Positions 43,641-57,010 of a DNA stretch of 64,000 bases are shown piece after piece. The notes beneath the pieces are model-generated. The model ran no database searches and had not been told where the DNA came from. It saw nothing but the letters and a program-made list of their open reading frames with translations. Each line of letters opens with the position of its first letter. Within the stretch, counting starts at the first letter, position 1. The translations under genes and the position numbers were made by a program. This DNA comes from Prosopocoilus inquinatus (Eukaryota; Arthropoda; Insecta; Coleoptera; Lucanidae). Where the stretch lies: the NCBI GenBank assembly GCA_036172665.1, contig CM069871.1, positions 6,386,001-6,450,000 of the forward strand, read 5' to 3'.

Positions 43641-44999
43641 TTTACGGTTGCGGCTTTTTGCAGCTGTCATATTGTGTAAAAAAAAGCAAAAGCGAGTGTT
43701 AATTCAACAAGTAAAATTAAATATTTGCAGATGTGTAGCTCAGAGCTTCGCCATTCCATAGACAGGCAGGAAACAAATCGGGATTCATAAAAACCAAAGC
43801 AAAAAATGCAGTGGTTCGAACACTGTTACATTTCTGAAATTAATGCAAAGGGAGACAGAATTAAAAACAGTAAAACATTTTCAAAACGAGTCGTTTGTCT
43901 TTTTTATAACGGACAACGGAAAGAATGTCAGAGCTAATAAACTGAAATTTCGTAGCAACTCTTCTTTCTGTAAAACTCTTCGTAAATGTCAGAAATACCA
44001 GTGACATTTTGTATAATACTCAACGTCAAATATACAAAAAAATTATGGGAAAGTTGCAATTAAAAAAAATACTTACACACAGGCTTTGTTTGAAGAAGGA
44101 TTTGATTAATTTAATACCTAGAATACCTTTACGGTGATTTTAATTTAAAGTTAGATTTACATTGTTAGATGTGACGTGCCCGGCTTTTATTATCCGCTAC
44201 TGTACCCACACAGTCAAAAACTTTATTATCAATTGCAGTGCTGCCAGTAAAATTACGAATCGATGATAGCACAAACGGTTAAGATTAAAAATGGCTAAGT
44301 TGGCAATACAATTAAGAACATCTCTTTTTTCGTTCGGTTATTTACAACAATGCAACCGGATATTCAAGATTGGAGGTTATGATCCTAAAAATTATCGGCG
44401 TTTTAAACGAAATCCCGCGAAAATAATCTATTGCAATGAAAATATTGTATTGTTCTAAAGCATAGAAAAAAATATTTTAAATGAATTTATTAGAAAACTT
44501 TACGAAGTTGAATTAAAAATGTCAAATACAGTAAGGCCTCTATAATTCGAACATCATTGTCAATCAAAACGTCAGTTTTAATTCCAAAAGTTACAAATTT
44601 TCAGATATACATATATGTGTTACCGTCTACCGAAAAAGGTCGAAAACAACTTGAATTTTTAAGAAATTACTCGCAGTATTCAAAATTAAAACGTCAATCT
44701 CCTTACTTTTAGTAAAATACAAGTCAAGCACCAATCTTTGACAATCAAACATAACGACCAAAATTTATTGCTCGCGACTGTACGTCATTTTTCTCAATGC
44801 TACGTGACGCCATTTTTCAACGCTGTATGACGTCATTCACGGGCATATGACAACCGCTACATTACGGTACCGTTGTCCTAAGCAAGCCAAATTCAGTTTG
44901 CATTGCATTTATAGTTTCTGCCTGTTCGATTATCCGAACGTTTCGAAAATCCCAATCAAATCAGTGCGATTTTTAGTTCGGATTAAAGAGGTTGTACTG
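43640..44999 (+). repeat. Repeat family G, most diverged copy
   Basis: Near 43640-43760 it resembles 47030-47160 (TTTTGCA, TTAAATATTTGCAGAT and CAGAG followed by GCTTCG). At 43790-43870 it resembles 45450-45530 and 50470-50550 (GTGGTTCGAACACTG against GTAGTACGAACACTA). It ends with the pogo-like element at 44529-44999. Confidence 0.55.
44529..44999. mobile_element. Pogo-like element, non-autonomous, 471 bp
   Basis: The left end CAGTAAGGCCTCTATAATTC, then GAAC, and the reverse-complemented right end CAGTACAACCTCTTTAATCC, then GAAC, share the pogo/Tigger-type CAGT...CCTCTNTAAT pattern. TA flanks both sides (44527-44528 and 45000-45001). Confidence 0.75.
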
Positions 45000-45423
45000 T
45001 ATATCCAGCAGGCTTTCCTCCTAAAATTCTGTAGCTTTCAAAAGTAATAAAAATTGCTACCGATTCCTTCAATCCATTTGACGTGTGAAAAATAAAATTT
45101 CTGCTTCGAAATTTTGAGATTGAGTTGAGATTCAAGTTCTGAAATCACTGACGACTTCTTTAGAAATTAAAATTCTTTTGGCAGGTCAAGATTAAGTGGA
45201 ATAATAGAAAAGTATATTTGTTTGTGAGCAAAAATTTAAATTTCTTTAATTTTCTTTCAAAAGGTTATTTCGAAAGGTAGGTGCCTGTAGCGTCATCCCT
45301 ATTGCTACGCCACTGAAACTGACAATGTATTGTGAGTGACGTCATACATTTACATTTCCGTGGACTACATTTATCAAAAAATTATTTGGGCCTATGGTAT
45401 GTTATTTATTTCATAATTGGGCA

Positions 45424-46975
45424 GGAAAAACTCAACATTCTTAAAAAGCAACAAAAAAACCCAGTAGTACGAACACTACGAAACTTTTCTTCTTGTATTT
45501 GATGCAAAACAAGACAAAATTAGGTGTAACAATTAATCCTTACAACGTATAAAAACTATTTTATTGAAACTGTGGCTGAAAAATCTTTTTTATTGGAATT
45601 TAATGTGGTTTCAAAATTAATTAAAATTTTTAAAAAACAATTACAATCCCTTTCCTTGAATTCCGTTTAATTCCTTTTAATGCAACGTTCCTTACGAGGA
45701 AGATAAATTTCGCTCTCAAAAAGACGTTTTCCTAACATCACGTTTTTAATAAACAAAATATCTTTGTGTTAATTTTTTGATTAATAAAAAGGAACGGATG
45801 TGGAGGTGCTTTCTTGCGCAAATGTGACAACAAAAAAGTAAACTTTTAAACAGATTGTAAGTTTCGTACATTACAGACTTCCATTTAAGGACGTCAACGA
45901 CTTCAAAGGCCGTCTCATCTTTTAAATAACTTGAGCAAAATGAATTACAAATATTTACAATAACCAAGGAATCAATTTCGATGTGCCCCAAACTAATCAA
46001 TAAACCATCGCGAGTTCCACAACATTTTTCTTAGCGTTTTCCTTAATACACTTGACAATAAACTAGATAATTTGATAGCAAGCTCCAGCAGCTAACATTT
46101 TGTTTATAATCATAACTAGACCAAATATAAATTTTAATAAGCATTATTAGATAACAACGATTGAAATAATTACAAAAAAAAAAAGTTACAGTGAAACCCC
46201 GATCATTCGAGCCGTGTAATTCAAGGCGCAGAAATACTTCCCCGTAGATACAGTGAAACTCAGATTATCAATTTTGGAAATCGAAATAATTTTGTTTCAC
46301 CTTTTTTTTTCAATCAAAGCCATCATATTTATCCCAGTTTATTAAAATATGATTTCAAGCTTCAATAATATAAATGCCAGTTAAAATATGTACATGCAAT
46401 TATATTGTGTTTCGATTAATTCCATCCACAGGGATTTTCTGAACTACTGAAAAGATTTGGTCACAAAAACTCCGTTGCAGTAGCGGTTGAATTGAATTCG
46501 ATTTTACACCACATTCAAATTCAACGCCATCTATCCATTGAGTTTATTCATAAATTGTACAGCAAATGTTCCAATCGTTTTGAGGTCAAAATTTCGAAGC
46601 TTTTACTTTTATCAGTGCAGCAACGTCCACTCTTCCACGTGCATATTAAATTCCGTCTGCTGATTAGTGGTGTCACGACGATTTCATGGAATTGTTGTCC
46701 ACCCCCATCTGTCAAATTTAGTTTAAATTACTAACGTACATCGATTCATACTCATTTTAAATTTCTGTTTTCTGCAGTTGCTTCTGACTTATCAGCATTG
46801 CACTTATGCTTTCTCGTCATCACCAGTTTTCATTTTCAAATTCCACACTGTAGGATAATCGAGTTTCTACTGTACATCATGAACTCTATAATGTTAAGAA
46901 ATTTATTAACCCCAGTCCTTTTACTGGCCTGGTGTTTTATTTTGAAATATGAACCCGAGAACAACATACATACTT
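45424..46975 (+). repeat. Repeat family G, copy 1 of a 1.55-kb direct duplication
   Basis: It matches 50445-51990 with high identity, from about the GAACACTA string through the pogo-like element and ending near TATGAACCCGA. Short frames in it (for example 45746-46000 minus, 46492-46734 plus) are near-identical in copy 2 because of the duplication; they lack known domains. Confidence 0.85.
46189..46872. mobile_element. Pogo-like element inside copy 1, 684 bp
   Basis: The left end CAGTGAAACCCCGATCATTC and the reverse-complemented right end CAGTAGAAACTCGATTATCC, TA on each side. A second CAGTGAAACTCAGATTATC lies 60 bp inside the left end, like a repeated end. No transposase is seen. Confidence 0.75.
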
Positions 46976-47079
46976 TTAAACCGTCCACTTTTACTTTTTC
47001 GGTTAATGCCCTTTATCTATTGCGCTACTTTTTGCAACTGTTGCATTGTGTTCAAACCACTTTTTTAAAATAAAAAAAA

Positions 47080-49848
47080 CAACTAAAAGTGTGAGTGGCA
47101 ATTCAATAAATAAGTTTAAATATTTGCAGATACCTCAGAGATAGCTTCGTCCTTCGAAGTTCAACGGAACAGTATACTTTACGGTACATTTGCCAATATA
47201 ATCAAAAATGTAAACACGCCGGGAAAAAAATTTGAATGTTATTAACAATGCAGAAGAGTTTTGCGTCTTTTCAATAAGTACCAAAAAAAAATCAATTGAA
47301 ACGTCATAGGAAAAAATGTTGATGTTCAAATTGAATCTGTTTGTTAAGCACGACCTTCCTTCCTCTTCTTAAGTGTTTTTCAGTTATAATACAGTTACTA
47401 TTTTTAGCTTGGCGATTAAAAACCATTTCATTTCAAAACTCGAACTCGTCCGTTATTGCATTGCGTTTATCTCCGCCTTATTAAGGTGAGTTTAACATGA
47501 ATGAGTTGTTGATTTTTATCAACGGACGTCACTTAACTTCCAATTACTTTTCCGCCTGTCGTAAAATCGATTCTTTACCACGCGCGCGCAAATACCTTTT
47601 TTTTTTTCTAATTAATTATCGGTGATCGGTTTCGGTCTTTTTTTCCCCAAAATCGAATTCGTTCCTCGGTTTTACCGAATGACAGAATCACTTCTGCCAA
47701 TATTTCTTCGTTGAGGCGGACGAATTCATCGGGCGCATTAATTCGAGGTGAACGAACTCGGGACTTACTTTGTGCTCGCGCGCGAAAAATGAATTTCGGA
47801 TAATTACGTATACGAAAAAGCAATTACTTTTTAATTATGATGCTTTTAAATTAACAATTTAATGAAACCGAATTTTCTCTTCTTCATGGTCGCGAAATAA
47901 AAGAGACGAGGCCGCCGCGGCTCCGTCTTCCAACTTAATGTGTATTATTAATATTAATGAAGAAGAAGTTTATGCTTTGAAGACGTCGCTTGAAACTCTT
48001 GAGTCCTGTTTAAGCCAATAAAAGAAACGCCACATGATTAAACCATCATATATCTTCAGCGCACTGTCAATCATAACTTGATGAGAACTGTTATTATAAA
48101 TTTATCCTCCTCCTATTGTTATCTTGTATATTCATTTTCTAAATAAAAAATAAACTGGTCACTTTCATTTTCTATAAGCGTTTCAAACGCCAAAACGTTT
48201 TGTTTCATCTTAAGTTTCGAATAGAAATAGAACCATTTCTACTTACCTTACGTCCGCCTGAACAGAACTCAACTCATGCACTTAGCAGCGTCTGTAATCA
48301 TACCTGTCTAATTATGTATCATGTTTCCATATCGTCATTCTATAAATATAGAAACACACCTCGTGATTTTAAGATTCAGCTGAAATCAAAATTCAAACAA
48401 GTTTGTTGAAAGTTCGATCGGAGACAGTTACATAAGCGGACAAGGAGTAAGATCACTGAACTCTAAATAACCATCATTAAAAGTTAAAGATGAGCAATAT
48501 TATCGAAGTAATCATAATTATAAACATTTCTTCTTTTTTTTACAATCTGCATAATTTACTACCGCGCCTTTTTACGACGTTGCCGCTGCTTCCCGTCTTG
48601 AACGCTGAAAAGCCATTTGTGTCATGGTTCAAAATCACTTGCATCGTTTAAAAATCAATCAGGCACTTAGGTTTTTATGTTTTCATAATAGTGCTGAAAA
48701 GGTAATAATATTCGTAACATAATATACCCGAGTGTTTGTGTGAGAAAACGATGCGAGGAAATCACAGTAAAGAATCAATAGGTAGTAGCGCGGATATTCG
48801 AAACGTGCAGGCAACTCTGAGAAATATTTTAATGTTATCTCATGCTGAAGCATTAAACACCATTCTCTCTCGCACATTGATATTTGAAACCTGCTTTCAG
48901 CTGATACTCTGGCAATTACTCTCGATCTTTCATACACATATCGACACATGGCTGGGTGCTATTGTGGCCTCACCTAATCCCTCGTTCACCATGGAGGAAA
49001 TGTAGTATAAGTATGTTGTACACGATGAATACATTCACTGCTTCAAATTCTTTCACACGTGAATGAGATTTTTGGTTTACTCGTGGAAACAATTGTTAAT
49101 ACGGACTAAACGTATAGATTAAACTGTCATAAAAGCAATGTAAAATTATAGTCATACGAATGCACCTGGGGAAAGCAGGCTGAAAAATACGCAACGGTTC
49201 TGTAGGCTACACGTAGAAGGCACTTAATAACACGTCCAGTATAATGTACATAAATTACCGCTTAAAGAGCTTAAAAGGTGAAAACTATCAGGGAGAATTT
49301 GCGAAATTACAGTGTGACAATGGAAATTGTTCGGCCGACCATCCGGCCGAAAATTGCACGTCTCAATAACAGTATACCGAATCGGCGAAGGCTAAACGTT
49401 CTGGAGTTACGGTAATACTTCTTGACCTATTGGATAATGCGTGTGTGTGTGTTTATCAAGTTTATTGTTGCACAAATTACTCTCCATATACGTACGTTCG
49501 GAATGACTTGTATAATTTGCTCGGGGAATACAATGAAATGAACGTATCTTCTCTGCAGGACAGCTACTCATAATGAGCAGCGAGCACCAAACGAGAAAAT
49601 AGTTTGTATCGTTTCACAACAGACTATGTACAGTTGCTTTGACGCGGTAATAACCAATTCAAAATTTGTTTTCATACGAACCAAGATTTCCCATAAACGT
49701 TAAATAATAAGAAGAACAAATCAATTAAATAATATGTATACCGTACGTGTCGAGTGCTTATTGTCACACATTGTTAATATTCGTTTATTTGGAGGAAGAA
49801 AAGATGCACCGCAGTCTAGAGTGCGACAGTTCACGAAGTGACAATAAA
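47080..49848. other. Intergenic DNA with a GC-richer patch
   Basis: 47080-47180 belongs to repeat G. The patch at about 47440-47950 has CGCGCGCG strings, ATTAATTA sites and higher CG content, and could be regulatory. No gene is supported; frames here reach 89 codons without motifs. GTGTGTGTGT is at about 49441-49452. Confidence 0.35.
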
Positions 49849-50325
49849 GTCATAACACGATCTGTATAATACTATATAATAACTCGAGACAACTTAGAAA
49901 TGGCATGGTCGTCAAGGTTTCGTTATCCTTTAACAACTTCCCCATACGTTGCCTTTTAATTCTAAAATTGCTGATCCCTATCCAAGAATCTAGTTTAAAA
50001 AAATTATGCTACCAAACAGAGCAAAATAAAATAACTTGCCCTTGAATCATTGTATTTTTTTAAATATTTTAAGGTTCATGATATGACTATAGAGTTATAA
50101 CACGATCTGTATAATAATATATAATAATTTGAGCAACTTACTCAATGTGTCATTGGCGATTGACAACTTTATTTTTCAAACCTAAAATTATTATACAGAT
50201 GGAAGAATGTAGTTTAAAAAAACGTAATACTAATGCTCTCCCAAACAAAGCAAAATAGGAAATCAAATTAGCTTTTGAATCATTGTATTTTTTTAATATT
50301 TTGGTTTTGATAACTTTTAAAAACA
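49849..50325 (+). repeat. Two-unit tandem duplication of about 240 bp
   Basis: Units start at about 49849 and 50089. Shared: TAACACGATCTGTATAAT, ATATAATAA, TAGTTTAAAAAAA, CAAACAGAGCAAAATA/CAAACAAAGCAAAATA and TTGAATCATTGTATTTTTTT. Confidence 0.9.
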
Positions 50326-50444
50326 ACGTAAAACACTTTTTGAAGAAATAAAATAAAACAGAGCTGAAACATTTTGTAAAACAAAAAAGAAATGGAGCAA
50401 GTATTCATAACTGCTATGAATATCTAATTATTTATTTAAACTCT

Positions 50445-51990
50445 GGAAAAGGAAAAAGTCGAAAATCTTAAAAACCAACAAATAATGTATAGTATTTCGA
50501 ACACTATCGAACTTTTTCTTGTAGATTTGATGCAAAACGAAACAAAATTAAGTGTAACAAACAACCCTTACATGGTCTAAAAACAATATTTTATAAAAAC
50601 TGTGACGGAAAATTTTTTTTTCTTGGAATTTAACGTTGTTTCAAAATTAATTAACTTTTTAAAAACAATTACAATCCCTTTGCTTGAATTCCGTTTAATT
50701 CTTTTTAATGCAACGTTCCTTACAGGGAAGATAAATTTCGCTTTCAAAAACGTTTTCGTAACATCACGTTTTTAATAAACAAAATATCTTTGTGTTAATT
50801 TTTTGATTAATAAAAAAGGACGGATGTGGAGGTGCTTTTTTGCGCAAATGTGACAACAAAAAAGTAAACTTTTAAACAGATTGTAAGTTTCGTACATTAC
50901 AGACTTCCATTTAAGGACGTCAACGACTTCAAAGGCCGTCTCATTTTTTAAATAACTTGAGCAAAATGAATTACAAATATTTACAATAACCAAGGAATTA
51001 ATTTCGATGTGCCCCAACCTAATCAATAAACCATCGCGAGTTCCACAACATTTTTCTTAGCGTTTTCCTTAATACACTTGACAATAAACTAGATAATTTG
51101 ATAGCAAGCTCCAGCAGCTAAACATTTTGTTTATAATCATAACTAAACCAAATATAAATTTTAATAAGCGTTATTAGATAACAGCGATTGAAATAATTAC
51201 AAAAAAGAGTTACAGTGAAACCCCGATCATTCGAGCCGTGTAATTCAAGGCGCAGAAATACTTCCCCGTAGATACAGTGAAACTCAGATTATCAATTTTG
51301 GAAATCGAAATAATTTTTTTCACCTTTTTTTTTCAATCAAAGCCATCGTATTTATCCCAGTTTATTAAAATATGATTTCAAGCTTGAATAATATAAATGC
51401 CAGTTAAAATATGTACATGCAATTATATTGTGTTTCGATTAATTCCATTCATAGGGATTTTCTGAACTACTGCAAAGATTTGCCGATCACAAAAACTCTG
51501 CTGAAGTAGCGGTTGAATTGAATTCGTTCTTATACCACATTCAAATTCAACGCCATCTATCCATTGAGTTTACTCATACACTGTACAGCAAATGTTCGAT
51601 TCGTTTTGAGGTCAAAATTTCGAAGCTTTTACTTTTATCAGTGCAGCAATGTCCACTCTTCCATTTGCGTAGTAAATTCCATCTGCTGATTAGTGGTTTC
51701 ACGACGATTTCATGGAATTGTTGCCTACCCACCCCCATCTGTCAAATTTAGTCTAAATTACTAGCGTACATCGATTCATACTCATTTTAAGTTTCTGTTT
51801 TCTGCAACTGCTTCTTACTTATCAGGATTGCACTTATGCTTTCTTGCCATCACCAGTTTTCATTTGCAAATTCCACACTGTAGGATAATCGAGTTTCTAC
51901 TGTACATCATGAACTCTACAATGTTAAAAAAATTATTACCACCCGTCCTTTTTCCGGTCTGTTCTTTTATTTTAAAATTTGAACCCGAAA
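50445..51990 (+). repeat. Repeat family G, copy 2 of the 1.55-kb duplication
   Basis: Direct copy of 45424-46975, about 5.0 kb downstream. Differences are mainly substitutions and one- or two-base indels in homopolymers. Confidence 0.85.
51213..51902. mobile_element. Pogo-like element inside copy 2, 690 bp
   Basis: Same ends and TA flanks (51211-51212, 51903-51904) as the element at 46189-46872. Confidence 0.75.
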
Positions 51991-53030
51991 ACTATAGACA
52001 ATAAATAAAATTACTGAATGTTGTACGGTGTGTTCGGGAATGCAATTTTATTAACTAACATGCGAGTGAGGTTGAAGTAAAATGTGGTGATCACGTTCGT
52101 TCGTTTCCTATAACGCAAGTTGCAATTTGAGGCGGCGAATAAGCATTTCATGAATAGGAGAATTTCCCGTTGGACAAACAAGGCAAATGGCACATAAGGT
52201 CGTCATCAATGTCGCCATGTGGAGGTTCGAACTGTGACCTGCGTGCACGCCGAAGCAATAGATTTAACTTGGCGCTCATGAAACTTCGCAAAGCCGGTGA
52301 TTAACTCGAAGGCCTACGGCCCGTAATTCTCAGAAAGTTACGCAGTGCCATTGTGCCACAGCCGCAGAAGAATGTTATTAGATCGCAGAAGTCTCTCTCC
52401 TGTAACTGTAAGCCACAGGTCAAACACCCAGCTACTGTATTCCCTCTTCTGCAGATGGAAGGAAGTTCGGGGCGTGAATTACAGGTCACTTGGCCAAGGT
52501 TTCCTTTAGCAAAACCAGATTGTTCGTGTTCATTCCGAAATGCGTATGTATGTGTAACGTGGTACCGTAGCACCCATTCAGATTAGTGAGAATTTATCAA
52601 TATGCGAAGGCCGTCGTCTTCAGCGACTCCCACGCCGCCACAGAAGCATTGTTAATATGCAGACAGCTTGGATTTAACACAACACCCGAACGAGTTATTC
52701 TTTAGTTATTCATCGAACCGACCGCATACGTAAACAGTTATGTGCCTATTACTAAATGTAGGAAGAAGTCAACGAACTAGATGGCTCATTAGCACATTTA
52801 GAGCAAATTGGTTTTCTAATTATTACTGATTTACACGACATATAACGACAGATTTCAATTTTACTCACGTAGGTCTCGTGTTACGTACTACCAGAGACTC
52901 GTGTCGATAAATCAAAGACTAACGAAGTTTTTCGTCTCCTCGTGTTATTTGCTGCAAGAACTGAAAACGCCCTCTTACAATCTAATTAATGGAATCTTCT
53001 TGCAAATTATTTTATTTTTGGATTTTCTTA
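51991..53030. other. Intergenic DNA, no supported gene
   Basis: 52300-52586 is open on both strands (90 and 77 codons), with a cysteine-rich look, but neither frame has a known motif and they overlap each other. Confidence 0.35.
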
Positions 53031-53032
53031 AG

Positions 53033-53133
53033 AAGGTCCCATTTTTTCACCTCCTCGATATAATGAGGAGAGTGGTTTCCAAGGATAATACCTGGCAGAT
53101 AAATTTATCAGGAGGTGATGAAGAAATTGGGCT
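53033..53133. mobile_element. Relative of the 30300-30426 MITE, inverted
   Basis: GGTTTCCAAGGATAATACCT, then GGCAGATAAATTTATCAGGA and GGTGATGAAGAAATTGGGC, is the reverse complement of the left half of the 30.3-kb element. The left end, GGTCCCATTTTTTCACCTCC, is the matching inverted end. Confidence 0.8.
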
Positions 53134-53271
53134 TTACTCATCTATTGACATTGTTTCTGGGGTACCATGATGTCCAATTCTGAGGCCATTCTCTTTTCTA
53201 ATCCAATGATACATCTTCAAACGATCCAAGCTCAAATTCGATTTACTTCATTCCACAAGAGACCGGTAGGA

Positions 53272-53475
53272 TTTTCATAAATCAAGACCTATTTCCATTC
53301 TGACCTACAAAACCGAAATACGGAAGAAGTTATCCAAACCAAAGGTGAAGAAGTCTGACAAAACTAAGTCATGACAAGCGGTAGGAATTGGATTGGACCT
53401 ATTTCAATCTTGCCGTACAAAACAGGATGTTGGAAGTTATCCAGCGTAAAGATGAAGCAGTCTTAAAAGGAAGGT
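53272..53475 (+). repeat. Two-unit tandem duplication of about 110 bp
   Basis: Shared: GACCTATTTC, CATTCTGACCTACAAAAC or AATCTTGCCGTACAAAAC, GAAGTTATCCA, AAAG(G)TGAAG/AAAGATGAAG and GTCT. Confidence 0.7.
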
Positions 53476-53744
53476 AGGAATTGGATTCGAAAGAAGTTCA
53501 AAGGTGTCGCGACCTTACAAAGCGTAGAAGACCATGAACAGGACATCAAAATAAAAGAGAGATGGAATCCCAAGTTGATGCTCTACCTGGAGGAAGGTAT
53601 GGAAGAGGACCTAATGGTGTAGACTTTTATTATTTGATTCTCTTCTATAACCATTCTACCTTTGACCATATTAACGTGCATTTGAACTCAAAGGAACGCA
53701 GCAAACGATCGTTACCTCTGTAAATCAATCCATGTACTTGTACC

Positions 53745-53770
53745 ACCACCATCATCATCATCATCATTCA
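53745..53770. repeat. CAT/CCA microsatellite
   Basis: ACCACCACCATCATCATCAT and continuing. Confidence 0.9.
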
Positions 53771-56321
53771 TTGTTGGAACTGAACTTTCTTTCTGCAAAG
53801 CTTTTATTATCTTCATGATACATCTGCACGTGCAATTTGCGAACAAGAAAAATATGTTAATGATGACAACATTCCGGCACTTACCAAAGCGCGAGCATAA
53901 GGTTTAATGGACGACGTGCGAGATAAGAGGAAGACAATGCGAATAAATCAATCCGGTGATTCTCGTCGCTCATTGCGAGATATGCGTAAGCTCCGTTAGT
54001 TCTTAACGGCATCCAGAGAGACCACTGATTAATCTTCTTTGCAAAACGCGACTGTAAATAATACGTCTCAATACGACAGAGATTCATCTAGGAAAGTACA
54101 GCTAAGGCTAAGCATCCACATCTGCATTTAAGACGTTCTTCATCTTCAACAATGGACAATGTGATTCCTGTTCAAATGATGAAATGAAACTTTGGTTTAG
54201 AAAGTGAAATGCCGTGCCGGAGGACTTTGTCCTTCCTTCCCCTTCCCCCCTCCAAAAACGAAGGCTTCACAAATAACACTACCCAAAGCACGGAAAAGGT
54301 ATTGACTTTAACGTGCTATGCGTTAGAATTCGATGTTTGGCAGGCAAATATAACCGCCTTGTAGTTTGTAATATGTTCTATTTGATTAACAAAGAAACGC
54401 TTTTATGGGAAACACCGTAGACTTTACACAACAAATTTACTTCCACCGCGGCGGCCTAATCCCAAAGCACACAATAACTCCCCGTTTGCATTATTTTGTG
54501 TTCCGATGCAATAATACAGAAGACGGAATCTCATGAATTTTATATTCGGAATGAATTAGTTTCCTGCACCGCATTACAAAAAACGACCAACGACGAGGAC
54601 GACGAGTAATAATCAGATTTATTTTCTTGTTGCTGTGCTCCCCCCCTCCCCCCGCCTTTTCATAACGAGAGTAAAATTTAGCTCAATAAAATCGAACGTT
54701 ACGAGAATATTTATTGTATAACCTAGCCAAGGACGTTAGAGGTAACGCATTCACTACTTAATGATGAGCACTAACCTACTACAGAGTGTAGCTACGCAAG
54801 TATGTAAGTAAGTACATTTTATATCTTGTGTATACGTACATATATACAAACTGGATATAAGTAAGTAGGTAGTCCACCCAACAGTAATTCTTGAATGCAG
54901 AGCGACCGCAATCTAGTTACCGATTAAAGTACCCTAAATTCGCATTCGCATTCGCATAATCATAACACCCATTGTGGATTGCCATAATGAAACAAACCTG
55001 TCGGAACCCGGTGACACACTGTCAATTGTGTCGTCAGAAAAGTACCGTCGCAGTCGTAATGAACGCTAAATTACTTTAGTAACTCATTTTCAAGCAAGTC
55101 TATAAACTGTTGTTCATAATGATAAGACAAAACAGGTTGCTGTGTTTAATTGAATATGCAAAGATATTTGTGTGTGTGTGTAACACTTACGTTCTTGGTG
55201 ACATACTGAAGAAGTCGCCCGGTAAATAAAAGTCCCGTTCACTTCGAAATTAAGCACGACATTCAATTATGGTATCGTTCGCTCCTATAAGGACCACGAA
55301 ATTATTACCGAGTGGTCGCATTTTAGGCGGTCGCGATTGTACATCTGGGTTCGATTTTTGATTGATCAAACTAAACTCGGTTTAATACAACACAATAACG
55401 CACAAAAATAATAATGACACATTTACCTAGATATAAAGTTTATTAAAAAACTTAATTAAATCTACTACTACTATTTATATGTTGTATTATATATGTTATA
55501 TTTTGACCTGTCCTATGTACATGTTGGTTTAAAGGACTAATGAAGATTATGATTATGAAATCGATGACTATGGTAACCTGCCTGCCGCACTCAATTTGTA
55601 TCAAAATTGATATAAAATTTAACGACGTGTCATATGGGCCTCCCTGTATCATGTATACTTCTGTTACCTTTCGATTAAAACAACGATTAGGAGATAGGAA
55701 AGAGACAAATTATTTTTGAACTGAAAAGTCCTAGTGAAGAAGAATTTATCTTTCCCCTAAAATTCTAGAAAATTTCCAAAAAAATGTTTGCAACAACTTA
55801 TTCAGAAATAATTATTAAGTAAAAGCGTTTTAATTAATAATTTAATTTTTTTTATATAAAAATACATATTGTCAGTATAATAGTTTCCAGTTGCTTTAGG
55901 TCAACGATCCTTAAACTGTTGCAAATAATGATCGCAGTTCAAAAATATAAAATATGATTTTGTTGTAATAAGAAATTATTAAATACTAAGAGATAGTGAC
56001 TTGCCAGAAACTTTTCTTTAACGAAAAGACTTTCGAGCCCCCAAACTGTCACAAACTTTTGGAACCACTTCTCCTCAATGGTCTGAAAATTGTTTTCTTT
56101 TTTCTCCAGCCTGCTGTTTACTTGAAAAATGTTTCATTATGACTTCATTTGATGCTTACGACTCGTAAATGACTTTTGATTAAAAAGAGTTTCACTTTCT
56201 TTTTAATTTTAGGGAAATCAAGTTATGCATGAAGCTATATCACAATTTTTTTTTTATCTGTATTTTTTGTTACCCAATTAATAATAATAATATTTTATTT
56301 TGAGTTTGCTTGAACTTGGTT
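53771..56321. other. Intergenic DNA, no gene seen
   Basis: About 2.5 kb. Includes a C-rich tract at 54638-54657, ATTCGC triplication near 54938-54957 and frames of at most 68 codons without motifs. Confidence 0.4.
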
Positions 56322-56550
56322 TACTTGAAACCGAGTTTTTCTTCTTTAATTTTCCAACAGTTTCTAAAATCACTAAACTCAGACTTTTTGTTTTATCTAA
56401 CCGACGCATAGTCCAAAAATTAAACCAGTGGTTCCCAAACTTGAAACTGAATTTTTCTTCTTGAATTTTCAACAGTTTCTAAAATTATTAAACCCACGCT
56501 TTTTGTTATTTATTTAAGCGACGCATTGCCCAAAAATTAAACCGATTCTC
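56322..56550 (-). repeat. Two tandem units of about 115 bp, third copy at 57626-57742
   Basis: Each has TTTTTCTTCTT, AATTTTC, AACAGTTTCTAAAAT or CAATTTCCAACAT, CGACGCAT and CCAAAAATTAAACC. Copies 1 and 3 are followed by GTGGTTCCCAAACTT or GGGTTCCCAACTTTT, a hAT-type end motif. Confidence 0.8.
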
Positions 56551-56559
56551 CAGACCCCT

Positions 56560-57010
56560 TTCCATCCATCTTCTTCTTTCTATGCTTTCTTTTTTCCATT
56601 CTTACTTTATATGCTTCTTAATAGTATTTTATTTCCTCTCATCCTCATGACATACCCAAACCATCCCAATTATCCTTCCTCTATTGGAGATTGAATTGGT
56701 TTTGTCTGAAGGTTCTCCCTATAAATCGTAATAGTATTATCCACCTTTGTTATTCCTTCTTCGGCCCTTTATATTTGAGCTTTAAAGTCGGAAGTAAGTC
56801 GAGTTGCCCTCCTGGTCTTTTTTCGAAGCGTTTTTCCATCCTCTCCTGTTCTACGTCCTTAGTCTATTTCTCAATCAATTTGGTGCCTTCTTTTTTCGGC
56901 TGCCTTCCCTGCGTCTTTGCTTTTTTCGTTTTCTTTTTCTTCTTCTTACTTCTTATCGTTTTGTCCCCTCCCATTTTCATTACCTGCCCAAATCACTTCA
57001 GTTATCCTTC
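56560..57010 (-). pseudogene. LINE C-terminal scraps (two copies)
   Basis: On the minus strand at about 56625-56675 one frame reads LGWFGYVMRMRGNKILLRS; at about 56950-57000 another reads WAG/FGQVMKMGGDKTIRSK. These match the W-[FY]-G-H-V-x-R-M...GRPR region downstream of the reverse transcriptase in several LINE clades (RTE, CR1 and others). They are too short to assign a clade. The plus strand is C/T-rich, giving spurious Phe/Ser-rich frames (for example 56691-57056). Confidence 0.5.

Noticed and set aside
52220..52250. GGTTCGAACTG as a tRNA B box
   Set aside because: Lacks the closing CC, has no A box upstream, and the flanks do not fold into a tRNA.
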